Source: CAYNYM01 sp964644375 (GTDB lineage Bacteria > Desulfobacterota > DSM-4660 > Desulfatiglandales > HGW-15). Taken from it: a stretch of DNA of 64,000 bases. The stretch is from contig CAZXWJ010000001.1 of NCBI GenBank assembly GCA_964644375.1, positions 18,139 through 82,138 on the forward strand, written 5' to 3'. Both the position numbers and the translations under genes were made by a program. Shown piece by piece: positions 34,669 to 43,876 of the stretch (positions are counted from its first letter, which is position 1; each line of letters starts with the position of its first letter). The notes under the pieces were generated by a model. It saw only the letters and a list, made by a program, of their open reading frames with translations. It had not been told where the DNA came from and did no database searches.

Positions 34669-34760
34669 CTTCTATCGGAAAGAGGCCCGTGTTGATCTGC
34701 AGGCGCAGAATATACACTGGCATACCCCCCTTTCCGCTTTCACAAAACCGGGGGATGCAC

Positions 34761-35516
34761 TCAGGACGATTTCCCTTCGCCCACCTCTTCCGGTGCCTTT
34801 TTCTTTCCGGCGAATCCGGCGATAAAAATACTTATTTCATACAATATGATCAGGGGGCCCGCCATCATGCCCTGGGTGACGACATCCGGTGGCGTCAGGA
34901 TGGCGGCCATTACAAAGGTCAACAGAATCGCATACTTTCGCTTTTTTCTCAGGAAATCCCGGGTCACAAGCCCCATTTTGGCCAGAAAAAAGATCACCAC
35001 GGGCATTTCGAAAATCGCGCCGAAGGCAAAGAGAAGTTTGACGGCAAAAGAGAAGTATTGTTTTACGGAGGGAAGGGCCTGTATGTATTCATTGGCGAAC
35101 CCCATAAAAAATTTAAACCCAAAGGGAAAGACCACGAAGTACCCGAACAGGCTGCCTCCCACAAAAAGGATCGTGGAAAAAAAGACGAAGGGAACGATGT
35201 ATTTCTTTTCTCTTTGGTAGAGTCCGGGAGCGATGAACATCCATATTTGATAAAAGATGAAGGGGGCCGAGAGAAGAATGCCTGCCACAAATGCCGTTTT
35301 CAAATAGATGAAAAACATCTCGGGCAGATTCGTGAAGATCAGCCGGTCTCCCTCCGGCATGTTTTTTTTCAGGGGTAAAATCAGGATCCGAAACATATCT
35401 TCCGAAAAAAAATAACAAATGGCAAAGCCAATCCCGACGGCAATGGCGACGGCAATCAGCCGTTTTCTCAATTCTTCCAGGTGCCCCAGAAAAGGCTGCT
35501 TGTCCTCACTTTCCAT
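34761..35516 (-). CDS. tatC: Sec-independent translocase subunit TatC
   Basis: A 251-residue six-helix protein that recognises twin-arginine signal peptides. The ATG at 35516 gives MESEDKQPFLGHLEELRKRL, the conserved start with the essential Glu. Also present are the periplasmic SAPFIFYQIWMFIAPGLY motif with the conserved Pro, the YFVVFPFGFKFFMGF helix, and FEMPVVIFFLAKMGLV with a conserved Glu. Its start overlaps the tatB/A end by 11 bases. At least one Tat substrate (ApbE) is encoded in this window. Confidence 0.96.
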   Translation of the reverse strand: MESEDKQPFLGHLEELRKRLIAVAIAVGIGFAICYFFSEDMFRILILPLKKNMPEGDRLIFTNLPEMFFIYLKTAFVAGILLSAPFIFYQIWMFIAPGLYQREKKYIVPFVFFSTILFVGGSLFGYFVVFPFGFKFFMGFANEYIQALPSVKQYFSFAVKLLFAFGAIFEMPVVIFFLAKMGLVTRDFLRKKRKYAILLTFVMAAILTPPDVVTQGMMAGPLIILYEISIFIAGFAGKKKAPEEVGEGKSS

Positions 35517-35874
35517 TCGTTTTTGTCTCCCCGGATCCGGTTTCCTTGTCGATGGGTTCCGTCCCTTCGGCAACTTCCCCGGTTTCCTGATTTACAGGGG
35601 AATTGTCCGTGCCCGGTTCCTTCTCTTCCTCCGGTTGCGGATATTCGGTATCCAAAGGCCTGTCAATGCCGCTTATGGAATCGGCCAAGTCCCGTTTAAC
35701 GTCTTCGATATCCCCATCCAGGTCAAGGCTTTCCTTGATGTCTTGGGTCGCTTTTCGAAATTCCGCCATACCCTTGCCCAGTGCCCTCGCGAGGTCGGGT
35801 AGCTTGCTCGGACCAATCACGATGAGGGCTATGACCATGATAATTATCAATTCTGGCAATCCAATGCCGAACAT
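35506..35874 (-). CDS. tatB: Twin-arginine translocase subunit TatB/TatA
   Basis: The start at 35874 (MFGIGLPELIIIMVIALIVI) has GGAGG five bases upstream. One membrane helix is followed by the Gly-Pro hinge (IGPSKLPDLARALGKGMAEF), an amphipathic helix and an acidic tail rich in Pro/Glu/Thr. The FGIGLPEL start with Glu in the helix and the long tail suggest TatB; the family also contains dual-function TatA. With TatC it forms the Tat receptor. It is the only TatA/B gene in the window. Confidence 0.9.
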   Translation of the reverse strand: MFGIGLPELIIIMVIALIVIGPSKLPDLARALGKGMAEFRKATQDIKESLDLDGDIEDVKRDLADSISGIDRPLDTEYPQPEEEKEPGTDNSPVNQETGEVAEGTEPIDKETGSGETKTNGK

Positions 35875-35904
35875 CGTCACCTCCCGAAAAAACGCTCTAT
35901 AATT

Positions 35905-36366
35905 CTATAAATCGATGATCATCGCAACTTCATCACAATCAGGGAATTTCGGACATCTCAAACAATCACTCCACACCTTATAGTGAAGGCTCGATTTATC
36001 CACCACCTTAAATCCCATTTTGGAAAAAAAACCGGGGACATATGTGAGTGCAAAAATCCTTGTAAGACCCAGTGACCTGGCCTCCTCCAGGCAGGCCTCC
36101 ACAAGCTTTACCGCGTGGCCTTTCCCTTGATGTTCCTCTGCCATAGCGAGAGATCTGATCTCACCAAGTTCATCCCAACATATGTCCAGGGCACATGCCC
36201 CCAGGATGGTATCGCATGCCTCATTGTCGTAGACCACGAAGAAATCTCTCAGGTGATCATAGAGTTCACTGAGCGGTCTTGCCAGCAACAAGCCCTGATT
36301 CCCGTAATGGCCCAAGAGTTTGTGGATGGTTTTGACATCTGTGATCATTGCCTTTTTTATCAACAT
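35905..36366 (-). CDS. GNAT acetyltransferase, ArgA-like (N-acetylglutamate synthase type)
   Basis: A 153-residue stand-alone acetyltransferase. It has MLIKKAMITDVKTIHKLL, the LLARPLSELYDHLRDFFVV stretch, GEIRSLAMAEEHQGKGHAVKLV (acetyl-CoA loop QGKGHA) and YVPGFFSKMGFKVVDKSSL. These match the short ArgA-type enzymes that acetylate glutamate at the start of arginine synthesis. The end CLRCPKFPDCDEVAM has a cysteine trio seen in this subgroup. Substrate is inferred, not proven. It lies 1 base after the SPOR gene, in a minus-strand group with argS and tat genes. Confidence 0.85.
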   Translation of the reverse strand: MLIKKAMITDVKTIHKLLGHYGNQGLLLARPLSELYDHLRDFFVVYDNEACDTILGACALDICWDELGEIRSLAMAEEHQGKGHAVKLVEACLEEARSLGLTRIFALTYVPGFFSKMGFKVVDKSSLHYKVWSDCLRCPKFPDCDEVAMIIDL

Positions 36367-36367
36367 C

Positions 36368-37069
36368 TCATTTAACCTTTAAAACATAACCCTTCAACCC
36401 TGCTTCCTTTCGAAGCCTCGCAGAATGCAAAGCGGCCTCTTCCCTGTTTTTGAATTTGCCGCAGTTGACGCGATAATAGGTTTTGCCCTTGACCTTGGCC
36501 GTATAAAAGTAAGCGTTGTATCCCCTGTCGACCAATTGCTTGATCATTTTTTCCGCCCCGGCCCTGTCCTTGAGCGAAGCAAGCTGAACGGTATATTGAT
36601 TGTCGTTCCCCGCCGCCTGAGAGGGATTGCGCACCTTTTTTGGTAGATTCTCTCGATCGCTCTTTATCCCCTTTTCTACAGGCGACGCGATAACCGGTTT
36701 AGCCATTTTTTTTTGAGCAGGCACAGTCTCCTTCTTGGGATGCCATTGTTTTTCTTCCTCGTCTCTCTTGCTGGAGAGTTTTTCATAAAAGCCCAACTTT
36801 GGATCCGAATCGGAACTCTTGACAGTGGCCGACTCGCCCCCGGTATCATCAATGACCATTTCCTGCAATTTCCCGATTTGCCCCTTAAGATCCGATAGTG
36901 CGGTCACGGCTCCGGGCAAAAAGCCTCTTCCCACAAAAATTCCCAAAGCAAAAATCCAGGCCAGAAGAAAAAAAAGGCCGAATGCCCAGAGAACCATTGA
37001 AAGTGGCGCGATTTCGAATTTGTAAGTTTTTCGGGTTCTCCTCTTGGATTTAGATCCCTTTGTGGCCAT
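36368..37069 (-). CDS. SPOR-domain membrane protein
   Basis: A 233-residue protein with a basic cytosolic start (KGSKSKRRTRKTYKFE), one membrane helix (MVLWAFGLFFLLAWIFALGI) and a polar linker. The C-terminal SPOR domain (from about residue 155: YTVQLASLKDRAGAEKMIK, RGYNAYFYTAKVKGKTYYRV, GKFKNREEAALHSARL) binds denuded glycan strands at division sites in characterised members. A septal role is therefore likely but inferred. It is placed between argS and the acetyltransferase gene with gaps of 1 and 17 bases, so it is in one transcript. Confidence 0.9.
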   Translation of the reverse strand: MATKGSKSKRRTRKTYKFEIAPLSMVLWAFGLFFLLAWIFALGIFVGRGFLPGAVTALSDLKGQIGKLQEMVIDDTGGESATVKSSDSDPKLGFYEKLSSKRDEEEKQWHPKKETVPAQKKMAKPVIASPVEKGIKSDRENLPKKVRNPSQAAGNDNQYTVQLASLKDRAGAEKMIKQLVDRGYNAYFYTAKVKGKTYYRVNCGKFKNREEAALHSARLRKEAGLKGYVLKVK

Positions 37070-37086
37070 GTCTCACTATGCCCTGT

Positions 37087-38766
37087 TCACATCCTCTCCG
37101 GAGCACTAACGCCCAGAAGATCGAGTCCTCTATTTAAAACTGTCCGTATCCCTTCCGCCAGAAAAAGTCTTGCCTGACTCAGAATCGGATCAGGATTGAT
37201 GATTCGATTTTCAGGGACTCGGGAACCCAGGTTAAAATACCTGTGGAAGGAAGAGGCCAATTCCGTCAGATAATAAGTAAGCCGATGAGGTTCATAATTG
37301 AGAGAAATTTCTTCGAGCAGAGGAGGAAATTCGGCCATGAGCCTGATAATAGCCAATTCCTCATCCAATATCAGCCTGTCAAGAATCCCATCGGGTCTTT
37401 CGGGCAATGTGATGCCTTCTTCTTCTGCTTTCCTGAAGATACTCGAAATTCTTGCATGCGCGTATTGGACATAAAAGACCGGATTGTCGCTGTCCGCTTT
37501 TTTGACCAGATCCACGTCAAAATCGACTGGAGAATCGTGATTTTTGGTGAGGAAAACATAGCGGGCCGCGTCCACCCCAACTTCGTCCATCACCTCCCTG
37601 AGCGAGATATAGCGCCCGGACCTCTTGGACATCTTGACCTCTCGGCCCTCCTTCCAGAGCTTCACCAGCTGGATAAGCAGCACGGAGAGCCAGTTTTTGT
37701 CAATGCCATGGGTCTGGAGAGCGGCTTTCATCCTCTGGACATAACCGTGATGATCCGCGCCCCATAAATTCACAGCCTTGGTAAAACCCCGTCTCCATTT
37801 GTCTATGTGGTAGGAGATATCCGTGGCAAAATAGGTGTACTGACCGTCCTGCTTTCTGATGACGCGATCCTTGTCATCCTCGAACACGGAGGTCCTGATC
37901 CACTGCGCACCGTCTTTTTCGTAGAGTTGTCCCTTTTGCTCGGCCAGTTCAAGAGATTCATCCAGAAGGCCTGAGGCGTACAGATCACTCTCACTATACC
38001 ACACATCAAAGGTGACCCTGAAATCGGAGAGGTCCCTTTTCAGTTCCGCGAGCATTTTTTTCTTTCCCTTTTCGGTACAAAGGGTTATGGCCTCCTCCTT
38101 TTCCATGGAAGCAAGATCGATTTCCTGCGAGACCTCGTGAGCCAAATCCATGATATAGCCCCCAAAGTATCCATTATCGGGAAAGGGGTACTCAGGATCG
38201 CTCATCTGCTTCCATCGGCTGTAAATGGATTCTCCCAGGAGCCGTATCTGTAGCCCCGCATCGTTGATGTAGAACTCACGCCCCACATCGTAACCGGTAA
38301 AAGAAAGAATTCTGCAAAGGGTGTCTCCAAGGGCCGCTCCGCGTCCGTGCCCTAGGTGAAGGGGTCCGGTCGGATTGGCGCTTACGAATTCTACCATGAT
38401 CTTCTGTTTTTGTCCCAGATCACTTCGCCCGTATTGATCACCCTGCTCAATGATTCGGGCCAAAAGCCTTTGCCATTCCTGCCTCTTTATCGTGAAATTA
38501 ATAAAACCGGGACCGGCTATCTCAGTCTTTTCCAGAAAATCTCCGTCATCCTCCACCTTGTCGACGATAGCCGCGGCAATATCCAGCGGCCGTCGCCTCT
38601 GGGAGGACGCGAGAGTTAAGGGCAAGTTCGTAGCAAAATGGCCGTGGTCCGGATTGTTAGGGACCTCTATGACATAATTCGGCAATTCGGTTTGGTTTAA
38701 AGTTCCATCGGCAAAACAGCGTTTTAGGGTGGTGATTAGGAGATTATCCAATATTTTTTTCATCAT
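37087..38766 (-). CDS. argS: Arginyl-tRNA synthetase ArgS
   Basis: A 559-residue class I synthetase. It has the N-terminal additional domain, the HIGH-type motif GPLHLGHGRGAALGDTL near residue 125, NDAGLQIRLLGESIY, WGADHHGYVQRMKAAL, and the KMSKRSGRYISLREV motif near residue 380. The C-terminal anticodon-binding helices end at LLGVSAPERM. It opens the group argS, SPOR, GNAT, tatB/A, tatC. A tRNA-Arg(CCT), a likely substrate, is encoded elsewhere in the window. Confidence 0.97.
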   Translation of the reverse strand: MMKKILDNLLITTLKRCFADGTLNQTELPNYVIEVPNNPDHGHFATNLPLTLASSQRRRPLDIAAAIVDKVEDDGDFLEKTEIAGPGFINFTIKRQEWQRLLARIIEQGDQYGRSDLGQKQKIMVEFVSANPTGPLHLGHGRGAALGDTLCRILSFTGYDVGREFYINDAGLQIRLLGESIYSRWKQMSDPEYPFPDNGYFGGYIMDLAHEVSQEIDLASMEKEEAITLCTEKGKKKMLAELKRDLSDFRVTFDVWYSESDLYASGLLDESLELAEQKGQLYEKDGAQWIRTSVFEDDKDRVIRKQDGQYTYFATDISYHIDKWRRGFTKAVNLWGADHHGYVQRMKAALQTHGIDKNWLSVLLIQLVKLWKEGREVKMSKRSGRYISLREVMDEVGVDAARYVFLTKNHDSPVDFDVDLVKKADSDNPVFYVQYAHARISSIFRKAEEEGITLPERPDGILDRLILDEELAIIRLMAEFPPLLEEISLNYEPHRLTYYLTELASSFHRYFNLGSRVPENRIINPDPILSQARLFLAEGIRTVLNRGLDLLGVSAPERM

Positions 38767-39120
38767 ACGTATTCCTTAAAAAGACTATGATCTTACGAGT
38801 GGTCACCATTTATGACCGGATGAATTGTTTTTTTGTTTCATCGGTCTAGAAGGGCGGGAAACCAGACCCGCAACAAAAACGAACCGAGTACCCTCTTTTT
38901 CATCTGTACACGATCTATGGAATCTACATTGATCGTCATAAATTGAGAAACATATCTAATATAAAAGCCCATAGCAACCTTTATGTTACGCCATGACATG
39001 AAGAGACCGATATGCTGAGCGAGGTTGACACTGATACAGGTTGTCACTATGATAGTTCGATTCTGCGGAACCATGGGGGGATCAAAGATGATTTCCATAT
39101 GGTCAAAGGGGATAGTCGTC
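38767..39120. other. Divergent intergenic region argS / DUF2065
   Basis: About 350 bases between divergent genes. Short frames in it (up to 110 codons, antisense to each other) have no ribosome site or resemblance. It should hold the argS promoter; I see no structured RNA. Confidence 0.4.
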
Positions 39121-39306
39121 ATGAGATTGCTTTTATGTCTGGTTGGATTGGTTCTCATCTTGGAAGGCATCCCCTATTTCGCCTTTCCCGACAAAATGAA
39201 GAAGTGGATGCGGACCATCCAGGACTTGTCTGATTCGAAGCTGCGCATCATGGGATTCATGGCCATGTGTGTCGGCCTGATCATCGCTTATTTATTCAAA
39301 GAATAA
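39121..39306 (+). CDS. DUF2065 (YjeT-like) small membrane protein
   Basis: A 61-residue protein with two hydrophobic segments (LLLCLVGLVLILEGIPYF and IMGFMAMCVGLIIAYLF) joined by a polar loop, FPDKMKKWMRTIQDLSD. This matches the DUF2065/YjeT family, whose function is unknown. I start at the ATG at 39121, preceded by AGGGGA; the frame extends upstream without resemblance. It lies 60 bases before queA. Confidence 0.8.
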   Translation: MRLLLCLVGLVLILEGIPYFAFPDKMKKWMRTIQDLSDSKLRIMGFMAMCVGLIIAYLFKE

Positions 39307-39312
39307 AATCGT

Positions 39313-39341
39313 TTGACTTTAAACCTTATTTTATTTAAGTT
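39313..39341 (+). promoter_or_regulatory. Candidate promoter for queA-tgt-yajC-secDF
   Basis: TTGACT, a 17-base spacer and TAAGTT lie just before queA. The predicted start is only about 20 bases from the queA ATG, and no ribosome site is seen there, so the mRNA would have a short SD-less leader. By-eye match only. Confidence 0.3.
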
Positions 39342-39366
39342 ACGCTTCTTAAATTAGTATTATTAA

Positions 39367-40416
39367 ATGTTTAATATTGAGGATTATAATTACGAATTAC
39401 CGGAGGACCTGATCGCCCAAGTCCCTGCCAGGACGCGTGACAGTTCACGCCTCCTTTATATAAGACGTGACGAGGGTTCGGTTTCCGATCATCATTTTTT
39501 TGATCTCCCCCGGCTGTTGGAGCCAGGGGATCTCTTGGTCATCAACAATACCAGGGTTGTTCCGGCAAGACTTTTCGGGCACAAGGCCAGTGGCGGACAG
39601 ATTGAGGTCCTGGTCCTTGAGCATGGGGGTGACCCTGTATCCGACACCCGGTGGTGTTTGTTGAAATCCTCCAAGCGACCCCGAAAAGGAAGCCGTTTGT
39701 TATTTGATAGCGGAATTTCCGGACTTGTGGAAGACCTCGGCAAGGACGGGCTGGTTCGAATAGCCTTCCAGGGTCCCATATCCATTGATTCCATCCTTGA
39801 CGCCAAAGGTGTCATGCCTTTGCCGCCTTACATCAAAAGGGCCAGGGACAATGGTCTTCAGCCTTTGGACAGGGATCGCTATCAAACGGTGTTTTCGAAA
39901 GAAAAGGGGGCCGTCGCCGCCCCTACCGCAGGTCTGCATTTTACTGAAACGCTCATTGAGGACTTGATCACGTCAGGGATTGCCGTGGCGGAATTGACTC
40001 TCCATGTGGGGCATGGAACCTTCAGGCCGGTCAGGACAAAAGATATCAGGAATCATCAACTGGGGGAAGAGCGTTTTATGGTCAGCGGAGAAACGGCCGA
40101 TGCCATCAACCGCTGTAAAAAGGAAGGCAGACGCGTCATAGCAGTTGGTACGACTGTGGTCAGGACACTGGAAACACTGGCTGGCCCAGGGAAAGAAATC
40201 TCACCAGGGAACGGGAAGACGGAACTCCTCATCACTCCGGGGCACGCCTTCAAAATCATTGACGGCATGATCACCAACTTTCATCTGCCGCAATCTTCCC
40301 TTCTCTTTCTGGTTTCCGCCTTCGCAGGCCTTGATCTGATCAAAAAGGCCTATCTGGGGGCGGTGGAGAAAAAATACAGGTTTTACAGTTACGGGGATGC
40401 CATGCTGATCCTGTAA
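39367..40416 (+). CDS. queA: S-adenosylmethionine:tRNA ribosyltransferase-isomerase QueA
   Basis: A 349-residue enzyme making epoxyqueuosine from the preQ1 base in tRNA. Motifs: FNIEDYNYELPEDLIAQVP, DSSRLLYIRR, LEPGDLLVINNTRVVPARL, PPYIKR, RYQTVFSKEKGAVAAPTAG, LTLHVGHGTFRPV, and NFHLPQSSLLFLVSAFAG. All are typical. It starts the conserved series queA, tgt, yajC, secD, secF. The start codon lacks a visible Shine-Dalgarno sequence. Confidence 0.97.
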   Translation: MFNIEDYNYELPEDLIAQVPARTRDSSRLLYIRRDEGSVSDHHFFDLPRLLEPGDLLVINNTRVVPARLFGHKASGGQIEVLVLEHGGDPVSDTRWCLLKSSKRPRKGSRLLFDSGISGLVEDLGKDGLVRIAFQGPISIDSILDAKGVMPLPPYIKRARDNGLQPLDRDRYQTVFSKEKGAVAAPTAGLHFTETLIEDLITSGIAVAELTLHVGHGTFRPVRTKDIRNHQLGEERFMVSGETADAINRCKKEGRRVIAVGTTVVRTLETLAGPGKEISPGNGKTELLITPGHAFKIIDGMITNFHLPQSSLLFLVSAFAGLDLIKKAYLGAVEKKYRFYSYGDAMLIL

Positions 40417-40522
40417 AGTCGATTAACGCGCGCCCGCAAAGACCGAATGATGATGAGGATTACCTCGGGCAGACTGTTTTTTAAAACCAAAAGGAAACCA
40501 TCACAACGAGATTGATAACACT

Positions 40523-41629
40523 TTGGATTTCAGGGTTCTCCATAAAAACGACGCTGGGCGGGCCAGAATAGGCAAACTCAGCACGCCGCACGGTCAGTTT
40601 GAAACACCGATATTCATGCCCGTCGGCACTCAGGGCGCCGTGAAAGCGCTGTCCCCGGAAGACTTGGAGGAGATTGGGGTACGGATCATTTTATCCAACA
40701 CCTACCACCTCTACCTCAGACCGGGGCACAGTCTCATTGAAAAACTCGGCGGGCTCCACCGCTTCATGAACTGGTCGAGGCCGATTCTTACAGACAGCGG
40801 GGGGTTTCAGGTTTTCAGCTTGGCCAAACTGAGGTCTATTTCCGATGAGGGTGTCACCTTCCAGTCCCATCTGGATGGTTCAACACATTTCATTGGTCCA
40901 AAAGAAGCCATGACGATTCAGCAGGCGCTCGGGAGCGACATCATGATGGCCTTTGACGAATGCGCTCCCTATCCGGCTGAATATGGATACGTAAAAAACG
41001 CAGCCAGATTGACCCGCCTATGGGCTGAACAATGCCTTGAGCATAAAAAAAATAACCACCAGGCCCTCTTTGGTATCGTGCAGGGGGGGGTATACGGGGA
41101 CCTTAGAGAGAGGAGTGCCCGCGATCTGGTGGCCATGGATTTTAATGGCTATGCCTTGGGCGGCCTCTCTGTCGGGGAGGATATGGAAACACGCCTGAGG
41201 GTCATTCGGGAGACAATCCCTTTCCTTCCCGAGGATAAACCGATCTATCTCATGGGCGTGGGAAAACCCGAAGATATCGTGGAAGCGGCCCTGTTGGGTG
41301 TGGATATGTTTGACTGCGTCATGCCCACTCGAAACGCCAGGAACGGCACGCTGTTTACAAAGGAGGGCAAGGTTGTAATCAAAAACGCCCGTTATGCGAA
41401 TGATCCCGCGCCGATCGAAGAGGGTTGCCGGTGTTACACTTGCTCCCATTTTTCCAGGGCCTATCTGAGACATCTTTTTATGGCTAGGGAAATCCTGGCA
41501 TATAGATTGAACACAATTCATAATCTGACATATTACACCCGCCTCATGGAGGGAATACGGGTAGCGATTCGAAACGGCACACTGGAAGAATTCAGGCATG
41601 AATTCTATGAACGACAACATCAAGAATAA
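40523..41629 (+). CDS. tgt: Queuine/preQ1 tRNA-guanine transglycosylase Tgt
   Basis: A 368-residue TIM-barrel enzyme that exchanges guanine 34 for preQ1. The start is TTG at 40523 (DFRVLHKNDAGRARIGKL follows); no ATG lies upstream in frame and the homology begins here. Motifs: PIFMPVGTQGAVKAL, ILTDSGGFQVFSL, GSDIMMAFDECAPYP, the catalytic Asp in DCVMPTRNARNG, and the zinc site CRCYTCSHFSRAYLRH. It works before QueA in queuosine synthesis although the gene lies after queA. Confidence 0.96.
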   Translation: MDFRVLHKNDAGRARIGKLSTPHGQFETPIFMPVGTQGAVKALSPEDLEEIGVRIILSNTYHLYLRPGHSLIEKLGGLHRFMNWSRPILTDSGGFQVFSLAKLRSISDEGVTFQSHLDGSTHFIGPKEAMTIQQALGSDIMMAFDECAPYPAEYGYVKNAARLTRLWAEQCLEHKKNNHQALFGIVQGGVYGDLRERSARDLVAMDFNGYALGGLSVGEDMETRLRVIRETIPFLPEDKPIYLMGVGKPEDIVEAALLGVDMFDCVMPTRNARNGTLFTKEGKVVIKNARYANDPAPIEEGCRCYTCSHFSRAYLRHLFMAREILAYRLNTIHNLTYYTRLMEGIRVAIRNGTLEEFRHEFYERQHQE

Positions 41630-41768
41630 GACGAATCGTTGAATGATTGAATGTTCGGATGGTAGATAAGGAGAGAGACGATCTTCAGGGGAAGCGTCCG
41701 TCATAGGCATCCACCGTTCAACGACTCAACTATCCAAGTACTCAACAAAACCAAATGGAGGTTTCAGA

Positions 41769-42104
41769 ATGAATTTTCTAGCTTATGCCATGGGAACGGG
41801 CGGCACAGGCGGCACAGGCGGACAGGGGGGAGGCCTGGGGGCTTTTGTTCCTCTCATCATCATGTTTGCCATCTTTTATTTTCTTCTTATACGCCCTCAA
41901 CAAAAAAAAGCGAAACAGCAGAGAGCCATGCTCGCAGCCGTTAAAAAGGGAGATAAGGTGATCAGCTCCGGCGGGCTTCACGGCCTGGTTACGGGTATCA
42001 CCGATGATGTGGTGACCATTGAGATTGCCCCGAAGGTGAGGGTTAAAATATCGAGGGGATCCATTGGCGGTGTGATCAAGAAGGCGGACGCCAATCCCCA
42101 ATAA
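41769..42104 (+). CDS. yajC: Preprotein translocase accessory subunit YajC
   Basis: A 111-residue protein with one membrane helix (PLIIMFAIFYFLLIRPQQKK) and the family's cytosolic domain: LAAVKKGDKVISSGGLHGLVTGI and VTIEIAPKVRVKISRGSI. Before the helix is a Gly/Thr repeat (GTGGTGGTGGQGGG) from a GGC-rich DNA stretch at about 41799-41830. AATGGAGG precedes the ATG. It lies directly before secD and secF, with which it associates. Confidence 0.95.
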   Translation: MNFLAYAMGTGGTGGTGGQGGGLGAFVPLIIMFAIFYFLLIRPQQKKAKQQRAMLAAVKKGDKVISSGGLHGLVTGITDDVVTIEIAPKVRVKISRGSIGGVIKKADANPQ

Positions 42105-42162
42105 GAAAACACAAGGTCTTGGGCCCGCAGGTTGCGGGAAAACCGGGAAAAAGGAGTAAATA

Positions 42163-43764
42163 GTGGCTAGGAATTTGAACTGGCGCGGCGCCATTGCGGC
42201 TTTTTTCATTCTGGCGGCTTTTCTGTATCTGGTGCCCTCCCTTAGTGGAGATTTGCCTCCATGGTGGTCGGGGTTCTTGCCCCAGGATAAGATCCATCTT
42301 GGTCTGGACCTTCAAGGAGGCATGCATCTCGTCTTGGAAGTGGAAGCCAAAAAGGCGGTGGAAAGCAGCCTCGAGAGGGTCGTGGAGGACTTGAAACATG
42401 ACTTCCGAACCAAGAAAATTCGGTATCAGAATCTGAAACGAAGCAGTGGTGACGGAATTGACGTCACCCTCATGAGAAAGGACGATGAAACCCCCTTCAG
42501 GGAGATGGTCAGCAGGAGCTATCCTGATTTCGGGATCAAGGATACGGCCGATGAGGGAAAGGGGCCGGCCTTCGAGCTGATCCTGGAACCCAAGGCGAAA
42601 ACCCACATCATGAAAATGGCTACGGACCAGGCACTCGAAACCATCCGGAACCGCGTTGATGCCTTTGGAGTAAGTGAACCGGATATCAGACCCCAGGAAA
42701 ACTTCAGAATTTTGATTCAGCTTCCGGGCATTCAAGATCCCAAAAGGGCCATTGAACTGATTGGTAAAACCGCGCTCCTTGAGTTCAAACTGGTGGACGA
42801 GGACAACAGCCTGGAAGAAGCCCTGAAGGGAAATATGCCGCCCGGAAGCGAGATCTTGAAACAGATGCTGGTCGACTCTACGACCCAAGCCAAGAAGGAA
42901 ATCCCCTTTCTGTTGAAACACCGGACGCTTCTTACCGGAGAATACCTGACCGATGCCAAGGTTCAAATCGACACCCAATACAGTGAGCCCTATGTCTCGT
43001 TGTCCTTTGATGCCCGCGGCGCCAGACTCTTTGAACGCATTACAGGAGACAATATCGGAAAAAGACTGGCCATCGTGCTGGATAACCATGTGTATTCCGC
43101 ACCTGTGATCCGTGACAAAATTGCTGGAGGCAAGGCACAAATCAGTGGCTCTTTTACCATGGATGAGGCGCGGGATCTTGCCATCGTCCTGCGGGCCGGT
43201 GCGCTTCCTGCTCCTGTGAAGATACTGGAGGAGAGGACCGTGGGTCCGTCCCTGGGAAAAGACTCCATAGACAAAGGATTCTATTCCATGATCATAGGCG
43301 GCGCCATCGTCGTCCTGTTCATGGTTCTATACTATGGCCTGTCGGGACTGGTGGCGGACATGGCGCTTTTTCTCAACATCCTCTTTATTATGTCCGGACT
43401 TGCCTTTTTTGGAGCGACTCTGACATTGCCCGGTATTGCCGGTATCATCCTCACCATAGGCATGGCGGTCGATGCCAACGTCCTCGTCTTTGAAAGAATT
43501 CGTGAAGAGCTGAGGCTGGGGAAATCGCCACGGGCGGCTATCGAAGGGGGTTTCAGCAAGGCGCTGGTGACCATTCTTGATGCCAACGTGACGACTTTTA
43601 TCGTTGCTCTGGTTTTGTTTCAATTCGGGACAGGGGCGGTCCGGGGCTTCGCCGTCACACTCAGCATCGGCATTGTGGCCAGTTTCGTGACCGCCGTGTT
43701 TATGACCCGCATCGTATTCGACTATTTCTTTATCATTCGAAAGTGGAAAAAATTGAGGATATGA
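42163..43764 (+). CDS. secD: Preprotein translocase subunit SecD
   Basis: A 533-residue six-helix protein that uses ion gradient to pull exported proteins. The GTG start at 42163 has AAGGAG upstream. Seen: HLGLDLQGGMHLVLEV near residue 45, QIQLPGIQDPKRAIELIG-type P1 domain sequence, FDARGARLFERITGDNIGKRLAIVLD, and helices with GGAIVVLFMVLYYG and AGIILTIGMAVDANVLVFERIREEL. It is normal in length and pairs with SecF. Confidence 0.97.
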   Translation: MARNLNWRGAIAAFFILAAFLYLVPSLSGDLPPWWSGFLPQDKIHLGLDLQGGMHLVLEVEAKKAVESSLERVVEDLKHDFRTKKIRYQNLKRSSGDGIDVTLMRKDDETPFREMVSRSYPDFGIKDTADEGKGPAFELILEPKAKTHIMKMATDQALETIRNRVDAFGVSEPDIRPQENFRILIQLPGIQDPKRAIELIGKTALLEFKLVDEDNSLEEALKGNMPPGSEILKQMLVDSTTQAKKEIPFLLKHRTLLTGEYLTDAKVQIDTQYSEPYVSLSFDARGARLFERITGDNIGKRLAIVLDNHVYSAPVIRDKIAGGKAQISGSFTMDEARDLAIVLRAGALPAPVKILEERTVGPSLGKDSIDKGFYSMIIGGAIVVLFMVLYYGLSGLVADMALFLNILFIMSGLAFFGATLTLPGIAGIILTIGMAVDANVLVFERIREELRLGKSPRAAIEGGFSKALVTILDANVTTFIVALVLFQFGTGAVRGFAVTLSIGIVASFVTAVFMTRIVFDYFFIIRKWKKLRI

Positions 43765-43876
43765 CCATCTCAGCAGGCATGGTAAGGCATTATTTTTGTT
43801 TATTGTCTGTTCGGAAATCATTTAAAGACGTCAACTCAGTTTCTGGAATGGAAATCATTTAAAGGCAGGTAATTAT

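Noticed and set aside
41799..41830. Short GGC-ACA repeat as a tandem-repeat locus
   Set aside because: It is a short coding stretch for Gly/Thr in the YajC N terminus, not a longer array.
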